Positions 13,494-24,940 of a stretch of 64,000 nt of DNA are shown in pieces. Each line of letters begins with the position of its first letter. Within the stretch, counting starts at the first letter, position 1. The stretch is from assembly GCA_030407085.1 (NCBI GenBank), contig CM059587.1, forward strand, positions 37,421,001 through 37,485,000, read 5' to 3'. This stretch comes from Trichopria drosophilae (lineage: Eukaryota > Arthropoda > Insecta > Hymenoptera > Diapriidae). The translations under genes and the position numbers were made by a program. Under the pieces are notes generated by a model. It did not search any database. It saw only the letters and a list, made by a program, of their open reading frames with translations, and was not told where the DNA came from.

Positions 13494-13863
13494 TAATTGC
13501 TTAGATTGTTTTTAAAAAAAATGTAAATAATATAATTTAAAAAGATGCAAAAATATTTGGGGATTTTGGACACGATTATAAATTACTAATTATTAATCTG
13601 CGTCAAAATATTTTCAAGATTGACCTTATTTTGCAACAGACTTGACTAAAATTTTGCGGCCCTGTGTAATTCATGGACGGAAAAGCGCTCAAACGGTAAA
13701 TTATTGTAAACCCAACAACTTATTGGCACAAACGCAAATCGAATGTTACCTAGAAGTCGAATTTATCTTTTAATCTAACAAGTTAGGGAAGGACGAAACG
13801 ATTTTCGAGTTCTATTGTCGTGTTCGGTTCATTGTTGTGATCATATAATTTGTTTGGGGGTAT

Positions 13864-13975
13864 GTAATAATAATAATAATAATATCCGTCTTTATTGCAC
13901 AAAAGTATAAATATTGCACAAAGGGCAAAGACACAGCTTAAAGCTGTTTTACAGCCTGACCTATATACAGAATAT
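13864..13975 (-). mobile_element. LINE 3' end with TTA-repeat tail (minus strand)
   Basis: Read on the minus strand: GGTCAGGCTGTAAAACAGC, then a small stem-loop (CAGCTT/AAGCTG), then GTGCAATAAAGAC and a (TTA)n tail (13864-13884 on +). The same order occurs on the + strand at 59700-59839 with strong similarity. A 3' terminus ending in AATAAAGAC plus a simple repeat is typical of non-LTR retrotransposons. No reverse transcriptase remains, so this is a 5'-truncated copy. The LINE clade is not determined. Confidence 0.65.
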
Positions 13976-16743
13976 AATATTCGAGAATGTCAACAATTCA
14001 ACTTAAGTTATATTGTTTTGTTTTCCTATAGTTTTGAAATTTAATTATTTATGACATCCGATGAATAAATCATATACAAACTCGTTTGATCTTTATTTTG
14101 GTTCGAACAATTTTTAGATATTTAAACGTCTTTTTATTTAATTGTCAAAAATCTTCATGATACATGAACCATAAACAAAAATTTAATAATACGTTAAAAA
14201 GCTTCGTCTGGAGTACAAGATGCAAAATTTATTTGCTCTATATTATAATAACATTTATTCTAGATTAATTATAATTTTAAATCGTTCAATAATAAAAATA
14301 TTCAAGTATTTTAATATGTTTACCTTCAAATGCTAAGTAATGTATAGGTTATGTCTGACATTGGTACAACACTTTCCTTTCACAATACTTATATAAAAAT
14401 ATTGTATACGAGAAATTTATTTTGAAATAGAATGTTTATTTTATGGATAGAAATTTTACACAATTAATTCAATTTTTCCTGACTAAGACTAATCCCATTT
14501 TGTGAGATTACATTGCTCAAAACATATTTTCCTCAATGTTATACAATTTTTCGGCATTTTATACACATATTATGCCTAATAATTGCCCAATAATTCGTTT
14601 CAATGTCTACCCGGAACACCTTGAATAATTTATTCTGTTTGACACTTGAATGTATACTTTTCTCACACATTTTCCGGCAGTACCTTTTCCTTTCGTTTCA
14701 TTTTGATATGTTATCTGCTTTATATACGTTTGCCATGTATTTTAAGAGGAAATAGTCTCGTCTCTCTCGAGACCTCTCTCAGTCTATTTTCCTTTCAGGC
14801 ATTTCACTATTCACTTACACTTTCTTCAGAGTATAAGATGGTTTTAAAGGTCCCTTTCATTTTCTACGATTTTTTTTTGTGCACTTCATTCTTATTACCG
14901 TAATACCTTTTTATATAATACTTCTTTTAAAATTAAAAAAATGGTTATTATAAACAAATGCAGAAACTATGCCATTGTATTTTGAAAATCGCAAGAGACA
15001 AAATTAGCTGCGAAAGGAACAATTCTGAAAACTAGCTATTTATAGACGTCCTTGATCGTTGACAACAAAAACATTCTTACCTTCGTATTTTTCGGTATAG
15101 CATAGGATCTAGAAGCTTTATCTGGAAACTTGGCAAGTAAATGTAACATATATTTTTCCTGCAAAGCTTTGTACTCCCTTAATATGAAGATTGAAATCTA
15201 TTTTTAACATCTGAAAAGTAATGTTTCAGCACAGGAACCTTCAAGATTTAAACGGTGAGAACATTCCCGTGGGAAATTCTAATTTTAACTCCAAAACATT
15301 CAGTTCGTATTCTTGGATGCATGTGAAAAAGAATTCTACATAAATAACTATTATCAACAGATACTCCGATCGTAAAATTGCAATTGCAAACATATCCTTG
15401 AATGTATTTACATTACCCCCAGGTATATCAACCCACAGGTACATCAACCCTTATAAGCTCGCAAACCCAAATAAGAAAATACGTTGGAAATTTTTTCCAG
15501 ATATAAAATTTAACAATTCATTGGAAAGCATAATTATATACAAAAGGAAAATAATGGCAATGAAAATGCTGCATGTTTTCGTTTCAATTTCAATAGTGAA
15601 ATTTGTACGCTACTTTTCGTAGTTCAGTCTTTATTTAGAATGAAAACCATCATCACATCCATGTTGAAGCACTGGATTGTGTGTTTTTATAATTTATAAA
15701 CTTCACGTAATTATTTGAGCAGTGCCATATTCTCAAATAGCAATTTGTTGAAAAATACCTTTCAAAAAGCATTTTTAAAATCTTTTCAAAAGGGCACCGA
15801 GGTTAGTTTGACATTTTTTTGTGATTGTTAATACAGCCTAATGTCGTAAAGATGTACCAAACATGGGGGTTTAATGACGAACGCTAGATGGCGTCGAAAT
15901 CCTCCAAGGAAATTGCACAACGGTTCGTATAATAGAGATTCCGAAATTATTTCCGATAAATGTTTCTTGATGATACGAAAACATTTCCGAATTCGTTATT
16001 GCAAATTTCCTGGCCTTCCAATTAGTAAAGGAGTAAAAAAACACATCCATTTATACATTTTTGAGGTTCACTTTGTAATTACTGTAACGATGATTATTCG
16101 AATGGATACTTCTTTATAGAATTGTCGAGAAGATTCTGCATTTTCCTTCGCACATGTGTTACTTAGAAGTCCACCTTACGTTTTCGCAGATGGAATATTC
16201 TGGCGAATCGCCACAAATTTCTAGAAATGAAGAAATGAGACGTGAAACGAAGGAAATACAAAACTACCGACTGGAACACAATAAAAACTTGAACTTTAAA
16301 CTTATTCTCCATCCTTTGCTTTCTTTTTCTTTCCCTCTTTGCATCTCTCGTACGAAGCTAAATCAGGATGAATGATGAATTAAGAAGTAATAAATAAAAG
16401 ATACCGATTTAAAATTAAACTGCGAGTTTACTAGCGCCATTGTAAACTGTTACATGTGTAAAAATGTCTTAATTTACTAGACATTTTCTTAAACTTGTTT
16501 TTGTACTTTAACTTTGTTTATAATACCAACCATGTTTTTGTTTTAAATTTGAGAGTATGTTAAGATTCAGTGACATGACAATTAACAAAAACAGGAAAAA
16601 AATTAACAATTTTCATATTCGACCATTTTTTTCGTAATAAAAAATCGCAAGAAATCGATGAACAACACAATTTTTGTTACAAATTTTTTCAATCGTTGTT
16701 TTTACTCCGAAGTGGCTCTTTAATACAATTTCTTAAAACAAAA
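13976..16743. other. AT-rich spacer
   Basis: No gene is supported. Frames near 14646-14903 and 15874-16119 lack recognisable content. A motif resembling the CTCF consensus (CGCTAGATGGCG) lies at about 15882-15893. Confidence 0.45.
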
Positions 16744-16860
16744 ATACTTCAAAAACAAAATATCTCAAAGTTTCACATTAGAAGAGAAAGTGTCTCATTT
16801 CATTGATGTTTAATTCTCTTCAAATGAAACACTGTGAGATGTGTTTTTACAGTGAAGTGT
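16744..16860. repeat. Imperfect inverted repeat / hairpin
   Basis: The left side (ATACTTC...ATCTCAAAGTTTCAC...GAAGAGAA, 16744-16788) is complementary to the right side (TTCTCTTCAAATGAAACAC...GAGATG...GAAGTGT, 16814-16860), with mismatches and a loop of about 25 bases. Nothing coding is associated. Confidence 0.55.
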
Positions 16861-18194
16861 TTGAAATTACTCAAAAAATTCGTGTAAATTTTTTTTTTAA
16901 TTTTGAAGCCTTAATTACGTTTTTCAGAAAACTAAAAAATTGACGATTATTTTTAAATGAATTTAAATAATTTTTCAACTATAAAACTATTTCTAAAGTC
17001 ACTTTCAAAAATTACGATTCAAAAAGTTGTGAACACATAAATTAACCAAAATAGAGATATTTTACATCATTTTTTTTTCCAAATTTTTGGAGTTATGTTT
17101 GCGTTTGTACTATTCGTGAAAAACTTGAAATCCGCTTCAAAATGTTTAGGACATTTTCACATATTTTGGAGCAACTAGTCACCGCACTGCAGTTACAAAA
17201 ACACGATGTATTCTTTGAAATCGCTCAATATCCTTCGCCATTTTTATTTCGCTTTATTTAAAATCCATTTCATAGGTTCAACTGAGTTCCGGCTCCAAAT
17301 TCCCAAAATTAGCCATAATGTACTATTTCGAAACAATGGAGTAACGTTCAACTTTACGCACAACATTTTAACATGCGATTGGATAAGACCGGTGCGTAAA
17401 ATAGAATGTTTACACCCGAATATCGAATACTGTTTTTTTTAACAGTATGCGTAAAATTCATACGACTTTGGCAGGTGAGTAAAGTCGAATTTTACGAATA
17501 CTATGAAAAAATCACTATTTTGTGAATGAGAAAAAGGTTCGATTTTACGTACTGCTTAACAGTCCAACGGTAAACCTTCTACCTGTATCCTCGATTCTAG
17601 ACTCGTGCGATAAGCATCACTTTACGTACTAGTCGCAAAATGCATTATTCTTAATCATACAGATGTTTAATTTAAGGGTGGGAAGGTTCAGAAACGAGGT
17701 AGATTTTCAACAATTTTTTTTTGAGGTAAATAAGTGTTGTTTTTTTATTTAAAATCTTTAATTGTGAGTTAGATACATCCTTAGTATACGATATGATTTT
17801 TTTTGTCTGTAACAAAAAATCAAAAGAGGTTTTGTTAGTAACATTATTTTTAATACTCCAAATCTATAAAACTAAAAAAAAATAATTTCTTAAAAAATGA
17901 GAGAGATTTTTAAAAATTGAACGTTTTTTGTTAATTAATTTGTTTGAATAAATTCCGTAATTTGCATTAAAAAATCCCAACCATAGGTTTAGAGTATAGC
18001 CAGATGTTTGAAAAAGACCTCAACAAAATTTCAAAGCAATCGAATAATTATTTTTTGAGTTATCGTGCAAGCAGTATGAAAAAATGGTGTTTCGAGAAAA
18101 ACGCGTTTTCATCAAACTGGGACGAAAGCAGCAACTTTCCTCCCGCTTACTTCTTTTCCTCCCTGTCATGAAGAAAAATCGTATGCTTCCCTCG
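16861..18194. other. AT-rich upstream spacer with a dispersed repeat
   Basis: No gene is supported. A block containing ATCACTTTACGTACTAGTCG (about 17619-17640) recurs in diverged form as ATCACTTTACGCACTAGTGG at about 18378-18397. Several CGTAAAATTC-type words lie between 17390 and 17560. These resemble the 1660-2130 patch and look like fragments of one old repeat. Confidence 0.45.
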
Positions 18195-18293
18195 GGAAGT
18201 AAAAAAGAATGCCTCAGACTACATGTTTTTCACCCTCGGCTTCACCTTGGGTAAAAATTACACGCAGTCTGAGACATTCTTTATTTTACCTCC
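18195..18293. ncRNA. Candidate miRNA-like hairpin (or small foldback)
   Basis: The 5' arm 18195-18235 pairs with the 3' arm 18248-18293. The CTCAGACT/AGTCTGAG block (18213-18220 with 18266-18273) is perfect and is flanked by GAATG/CATTC and a pairing of GGAAGTAAAA with TTTTACCTCC. The predicted stem is about 40 bp with a few mismatches and a loop of about 13 bases, within the size range of insect pre-miRNAs. Transcription is not shown and the strand is undetermined; a foldback MITE remnant is the alternative. Confidence 0.4.
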
Positions 18294-18439
18294 GTCGTTG
18301 AGTAATATACTGTTACAGTTGCGGTCAAAAATATTCCTTGTACAGGAAGCACATTTTGCAACGTGTCCTAAAAAGTATCACTTTACGCACTAGTGGTATA
18401 ATGTACTGTTGTTAATTTTACAGATTGTCAAATAATTTC

Positions 18440-19667
18440 GTTTTCATTTAGACACTTTTCGCATAGTACAATACAATTTTTGCCATGCCAAGAAAATCCA
18501 AAACTCCGAAAAAAAGAATATCCAAAAAAAGCGACAACCGCGACACATCGAAGTAGCAAAGGACGGCGATATTGAGAAAAGCAAAAAATCACACTGGGGT
18601 ATAAAAAAGAGGCCCGAGACAAAGAGTGAAAAATTACAAGGGAGAGCAACAAGTGCGACGGAGACAATGCGTGGTCGGGCCTCCGAAGAAAAAGCCGAGG
18701 GAGTGAGACGATCCACAGGTTCGAGCAAACTACGAACAAGGACGGAACAACAACACTCTAATACGTAGACAGCGACGCAAAGAGAAAGAGATAACGCGTA
18801 CCAATATATGGTAAGAGGGAGCGAGGGAAAAAGCGAGAGGTGAAAAAGGTAAATAAAGACAGAAAAAAGGACAACAAAGAGTGACCGTTCACCGCCGTAG
18901 CGATAAAAACTGAAAATAAAGAAAGCCCCTATGGTTTAGGTAAGAGACCCGCCGGAGTGGGGGGAGCGAGAGAGACGGACAGAAAACGCGAAAGACGGGA
19001 AAAACGAAGAAAGAAAAAGGTCGTAAAGAGCAATTGGTAAGACGGAGACGCCGGATCTAAAAAAGATGAACTTCGACCGAGAAAGACGGAAAACTTGAAA
19101 ACCCGCGAAGATGAAAAAAGAAGGAACGAGCGGTTGGGGGAGAGGGAGAGAGAGAGACGAAACGATCACACAACGCAAACACAGCAGCGTCGGTCCGGAA
19201 TCGACAGAGACGCGGCGGGGGGTGCAACCCGAGAGGGGCAAGAGAGAGGACCGACGCGCAGGAGGAGGGACGGGTAAGGTGCTGTGACCGAGGGGGGCGG
19301 GGGTCAGAATCAACTGGTAGCGATACCCGAGGGGTGGGGGGTGAAGGCCAAGTGGGGGGCTGAGGAAGCGACGCCATTGGTTGAGGAACGCCGACACCGC
19401 CTCGTCGAGACTTTCGGGCTGCGTCTCCCTATGCCGGATTGCCGGCTCGACTCGAGCGCTCGTTGCGGATATTCCTGTTTAGTCGACTCATGGGCGTTCG
19501 ACGAGGCGCGCGTTGCCGAGTGAGCGATACACGCAAACACCCATAGAACCGGCAAAACTGGACAAACACACTAGCTAAATAAACAAAAAAAAAAAAAAAA
19601 AAGAATAGTATAGTAGGACGTTCCTCGCGCGCGACGTATATACAAGTGGACGAGATACTTTTCGGCA
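18440..19667 (+). promoter_or_regulatory. Purine-rich, CpG-rich upstream region of the TIS11 gene
   Basis: The + strand is strongly purine-biased from about 18480 to 19260 and becomes GC- and CpG-rich from about 18930. It contains a GAGAG run (19139-19158) of the kind bound by GAGA factor in flies and a GGGGGGCGGGGG GC-box-like stretch (about 19291-19303). An A18 tract lies at 19585-19602. Several long frames on both strands here are by-products of composition: R/E/K-rich on one strand, S/P/L-rich on the other. The region directly precedes exon 1 and is probably proximal promoter. Confidence 0.55.
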
Positions 19668-19672
19668 ACTAT
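19637..19672 (+). promoter_or_regulatory. Candidate TATA box and start region for TIS11 exon 1
   Basis: TATATA at 19637-19642 is followed about 30 bases later by a possible start region (ACTATCGTTC, about 19668). This would give a 5' leader of about 170 bases before the ATG at 19839. The match is reasonable, but the region is CpG-rich and could use dispersed starts. Confidence 0.35.
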
Positions 19673-19681
19673 CGTTCGGCG

Positions 19682-19696
19682 ATGTTTACGCGCTGA
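19682..19696 (+). promoter_or_regulatory. Minimal upstream ORF in the leader
   Basis: ATG TTT ACG CGC TGA forms a four-codon upstream ORF 142 bases before the main ATG. It would be in the mRNA if transcription starts near 19668 or earlier, and could lower translation of the main frame. Confidence 0.3.
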
Positions 19697-19838
19697 GAAC
19701 AACAAAGGATTCAACGAAGAGAACGAGTCGCCGAAAACTCGACGAAGAAGATTGTGCGCGGGTGTGCGAACCGAAGAATTAATTTTATTTAGTGCGGCGC
19801 GTGTGTTCGCGCCGGAAGATATTCAAAGGTGAAAAAAG

Positions 19839-19892
19839 ATGTCGACGGCCGTAATGAACAATCCGATGGTCGAGTGCGGAGAACTGTTTAAG
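19839..19892 (+). CDS. Tis11: TIS11/ZFP36 family mRNA-decay factor, exon 1
   Basis: First coding exon, 18 codons (MSTAVMNNPMVECGELFK), ending in phase 0 at AAG followed by the donor GTAAGA (19893). The first ATG after the short leader is taken as the start. Its context, AAAAAGATGTC, has an A at -3. Vertebrate ZFP36 genes likewise split a first exon of about 20 residues from one large second exon by a single intron, which supports this join. The reading frame continues open past the donor (to about 20432) only because the DNA is GC-rich; the arginine- and serine-rich extension has no family likeness and is taken as intron. The exon could be one of several alternative first exons (see 37248-37280). 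Confidence 0.82.
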
Positions 19893-22800
19893 GTAAGAAA
19901 GCGTACGAAATCGGAAATTGCGCGAGCGAGGGAGACGGAGCGATGCCTTTCTCCGCGGGCGCGAAAGAGCGCGACGCCGATCCTGGAAAACGCGACGACG
20001 AGGTGGAGGCTGCGCCGACGAGGGGGACTCCTGGGGGAGCGGGGGATGAAACTTGTACTCTCACCGAAGAGACCAAGTTTTACTCTCTTTTTTTTCTCTC
20101 TTGTCGTTTTCTCTTTTACCGACCCACGGAGCGTTTCACCGCGAGTCGCCTCGTTATCTCTCGGGGCGCGGTGGAAATTACGTCGAATATCGGCGTCTTC
20201 GCCGGTTTTCTTCTTCGTCTTTCGCGCACACACGCTTGTTTTCTTTTTTCTTTTCTCTCCCTGCCGCCTCGCTCCATCTCCGTCGCTCTTGTTTCGCGCA
20301 CGACGGACAAAATGGCCGCCAACGGAACACGTGCATGCTATTATTGTGCGAGAGGCACTTTGTCTCGCGAACCGCGTCGAAAATCGAGAGTGTCTGCACT
20401 CGGGGAAAATCGCCAAGTACTCGGGTAAATAAAGGTCAATTTTCAACGAACCTTTCCCAAGCGACAATTGGACAAGTTTATGGCGAATCCACGTTTCGAA
20501 GGAACAAAAGATCTAAATTGATTTTCACGACTCCTTTTTTTTGCTGCCTTCACTTTCCTACGTGATTTTTATGGAATGAAAATATCCAATAGACTTCATT
20601 TGTTTGATTTCATATTCGTAGTTTAACCTCAAACCATTTTTTTTAGTATGTTTTCAATTCGTTTTTTGGGTAAAATTAAGTTTTATAAGAAATTTTGTTG
20701 ATAATATATGCAACAATCAATAATGGTTTCTGAGTAATCGCAAAGCCTACCTTACAGATGAAATTATTCAAACTCTTATCAAGTTTAAAATGAGCTTTAC
20801 CTGGTAAATAATTGATTGCTTATATCAAAATGTTTATTTTTAGTACTTGCAAATATTTTCTACAAAGATTGGAAAAGTTATAATTTGGAGTATTGTAATG
20901 GAGGAAATGTACTTGGAGAATATAAAATTCTGTGAAAAGTTTTGCAAATCTTAGTTTAATTGTATTACATTCTTTTGAAAGTAATCTGTAAAATTTATGT
21001 AATATTTGTCTTGTGCTTTACAAATCAATGTAATAATTTGAAATACTCTAAGTCAACTGTTACAGTAATTTAAGACAAGTGTCTGTTTTTAAGTCAGTTT
21101 CAAATGTGGATTATATTTCAAAAACTAAAATTTGTGTGAATTAGTAGTGAACAAGTTTCATATATCTTAAAATAATTTGTTAAAAAGGATAGTACTAAAT
21201 AAAAGAACAAGATTCTTAATATTAATGAATGTGTTATTAAAGTTAAAATCTCTGTTTTGATTCATCAATTGCTAAATTCAAAAACATTTATAAACAAATA
21301 AAAAAACACATAAAAGAAATGTAAATAATGTAGTTAATTTTCTAAATTTGTTGAACAATTAATGTAAAGCTTTTACATTTTTCAAAATCTATTACAAAAA
21401 TAAAAAGTAAAGTAATTTTATAAAACAGAGCAAGTTTTTAAATGTACTAGAAACAAAATTTATTTCATATATAAAATGATATATTTTACTTATTTAATAA
21501 GTATATATAATAGTCATAACAGTTTTATAAATGTCAGTTACATAATTGGATTTTTTGTGTAACTTGAGGCAATTTAGTATTGAAGCAAGAAACTTTCTAT
21601 GCATCAGAAAAAGTAAAAGTATCTAAAAGATGATTTGGTAACCTTCACTCACTTTTACTTTTCAGCGAGAAACTTTCCAATGTTTCTAAAAACTGGCAGG
21701 GGTTAAGAGTTGCAAAACAATTCCATTATAATATTAGTTACATTTTCAAATAATTTTATTTTCTAATAAGAAATTTAAAAAAATTATTAGGAAACAGATT
21801 TGTATGTTTGTTTACAAATAACTTTTAATAGGAAGTTTCACTTTTAAATTATGAATGTAATATAAAAGTATCTTGGTTTTTATTGAAACGAGCACTAAAT
21901 AAAACGGTACTACAATGGAAGTATACTTTTTCTTATCATTATATTTATCGTAAACATATCAAAAGTCAAAGGTTAAATGATACTCATATTCATTGACTGT
22001 TGTGCATATACAGGACTGATATGTTTAACATTTTTTTTCATTTGTTATCAAGAACTATATAAGGAGGTTTGTGAAAACACATTTCAATTCATTCTATTTT
22101 TTAGAGTTTTAGAAACATTGCTCCAAAATATTTGTAATTTTTTATTCTCCATATTTTTTTAACCACATAAATCTCCAAAAATCAATGTTTTTCAATGCCA
22201 CATATGATTTAAAAAAAGAAAAAAACGTTCCTACTAAATCACGCCTAGTTTTTGGGAAAAACATAAGAATATTATCAGTGTAATGGAGTACGAAAAACGC
22301 ATGTGTCAAAAACATGTGATCTACACGTTTTCACGTGTGCGTTTTTCTCCGTGTTTCCCACGTGATTTTAACGAATGACCCGGATGACTTTTCGACCTAT
22401 CGGTTTCCCATCTACGGGTCTATTTTTAAATGAACGGCCCGCATCCGTCGATTTTTTTTTGACACCGCGGCTGTTGTGTTTACACGTAGGGGAAAAGAGG
22501 TTATGGTCGTTGTTTCACCTAACCTCCCGTTACAAAGAAATTAATGACCCATAGATACTTTGTTTGGGTTACGTCGACTTTCGTCTCGTTTAAACGTAAA
22601 AACACGACATTTTTCAAAATGCGACGATGAAAAGTTGAAACTTTGTTTTGAATTCGAGTTTTCCGAAGTCATTAAAGTCGACCGAAAGTTAGCCCCTTGT
22701 TTACCAGATTTAATGAACGCGTAATAAAATATCGATTAGCGTATTTCGAAAGTTTAAATTGTCACTTTACTATTCGGTTTCGTCGTATTTACTGAATGCA

Positions 22801-24729
22801 GACATCGACATGTTTAATTATAGATTTTGAAATTCGCAAATAAATTAAATGTGGATTCTTAGTCATAACGAGATGAAATTCGCCAAAAAAATTCTTTTAC
22901 CTTGTCCTTGCGGATTGCGGAAGAGGACGTGACTCATATTCTCCGTAGTAGTTCTCCATGTTTTTACAATGTCAGAAATTTGTTATTTAAAACACCTGAG
23001 ACTATGAAATTTATTCTTATTGAACAGTACGGGGTTTCCCTATGTCTAATTCATTAAGGCTGGACTGAAACATTCATTGAAATAAAACAAAATTATATTT
23101 CGGAGCACGGTTTAGCTTTCATCGATATTTTACATTTTTATGTTATTGTTTGATGAATTTTTTAGTAAAACGAAACAAAACAATAGGTAGACGTTGTTCA
23201 GTTTTATTTGTATATATTTATACAATTTATATAATATAAACACAATCAAATAAAACTGCAATCGAGTAAAAATAAATTTTGGAGGTTATGGTTCGAATGT
23301 TTTCGTAATATTGTAATAAAAACATCTTATTACAGCCTAATAACGAAAAATACTATAAATGATCAAAAGGAGGTTTTTTATACTACTTTTTTTAGACTAA
23401 AAGTTTGTTGTCAGTTAGAAGATTAAAAAACCGATATTTTATCCGCTGTAGAATCGTGCACGTAATTATTTCTTTTCAAATGGCGTGTTTGTTTTTTTTT
23501 TATTTTGGAGTAAATAGTAAATAAATTTAGTGTTAAAGTTGCTCCAAATTTTTGTAAAAATTTGGAGTATTCTTGGTGAGTGAACATTTTTTTTTCATAA
23601 TATTAAAAATTGGCTGTTGAACATAGTGAAAAACTATATTTTTTTTGCAATTATTTTGAAATATATATATTTGAAATTAATTTGAAGAAAAAATATTTTC
23701 TTTGATAAAATTTCAAGTTTATTTTAGTAAAAGTGTTGTAGTATCGCATTGCAACTAGTAAAATAGTAATCTTTACCATAAATTATTATAAATTGTCATG
23801 TAACGAATGTTTTACTCCAAAATTTACTTTTTTTTTTGACACGATACAAAATTGATGTATCGTTTCCAAAACTTAAATGATACCATACAAAAAACGGTGT
23901 AAATTCGAGTCAATTTCGATTTCTGGTGTAAAATTATTACCTTCGAGATTTTAATTGTTAACGACAGTGAAAATTTAATGTCAATTGCATTCGACAGTTT
24001 TTGCACTGTGTGACTCTCGCAACAAGATTCTAAGCAATTAATAACCGTCGGAATCTGGATTTAATTGTACGGGTATAACCTTGAAATGAGGAAACGCGAA
24101 CTTTTTTTTTAAGGTTAGAACGACGTGGAAGCTTCCAGACACTTTCTCGGCATCAATTAATATCGAATATAGAGGGTTCCGCGTTTTTGTTGTAACCGCC
24201 ATTTAAGTTGGAAACAATAATTACGGATTCGCGTTATAAAAGGACTATGGCCTTTAAGTTCGGGCCATTTTGCCTCCATCGAAGAGTTTTAAATCGCACG
24301 TACAATCCCAGGCAAGATTTCAGGTTTATCGATACTCGTTTTACGCACGCAGAAAGCAGCTTCGGAATCCGACTCGAAATGTGGTTTTCTATACCGTGTC
24401 AATCCAGGATAATCGAGATACGAAACGGTTTTCCTTTTGAATTGTTTTTTTTTCTTTTTTTTTTTATTGTTCGCTGTGTCGTCGTCATATAGCGAAACTT
24501 TCGAGAGGTTATGATTCGTTAATACGAAACCGTCGAGACCGAATCGAAAGTATATTCGACGAAAGCGAGTTTCGATCGCATGTCCCGATACGGCGGCGTC
24601 ACGCCACGCCGGCGATTCGCCGTTCGAGAAATTTCGCGCCGATAAGTTTCTAACCTCCAAATTGCATTATTATTTAGTGTCGTTCTTTTTGTTTGTTTAC
24701 AGTTCGAAAACTGCCACTAAGCGCCTGAG

Positions 24730-24940
24730 AAATTTGGGTGCATCTCAAAAAACAGACATTTAAAAAACCAGACAATTAAAAAACAAACATTCAAAAACTA
24801 GACATTTCCAAACACAGAGATTCGTAAACGAAATACTTCAAAAAACTGACTTTCAAAATGTGTTTGCATTTTGAAATGTCTGTTTTTTTTTAATGTTTAT
24901 TTTTGTAAGTGTCTGGTTTTTTATGTGCATCCAGAAATTT
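24730..24940. repeat. Foldback repeat built of CAGACATTT-type words
   Basis: The ends AAATTTGGGTGCATC (24730-24744) and GTGCATCCAGAAATTT (24925-24940) are inverted copies. Inward, both arms consist of repeated AAAAAACAGACATT/AAACCAGACA words in opposite orientation. The element is about 210 bp, non-coding and inside the TIS11 intron. It is probably a MITE with internal subrepeats; no target duplication is obvious. Confidence 0.6.

Noticed and set aside
18936..19397. 153-codon minus-strand frame rich in Pro, Leu and Ser
   Set aside because: It is the complement of the purine-rich, CpG-rich promoter tract; composition alone explains it.
19823..20467. 214-codon minus-strand frame and overlapping 160-200-codon plus-strand frames
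   Set aside because: They lie in GC-rich DNA around exon 1, overlap each other in several frames, and encode R/S/F-rich peptides with no domain. A plus-strand frame simply reads through the exon 1 donor.
22320..22390. CACGTGTG/CGTGTGCG-rich patch, possible E-box cluster
   Set aside because: Only a few short words with no linked promoter or exon.
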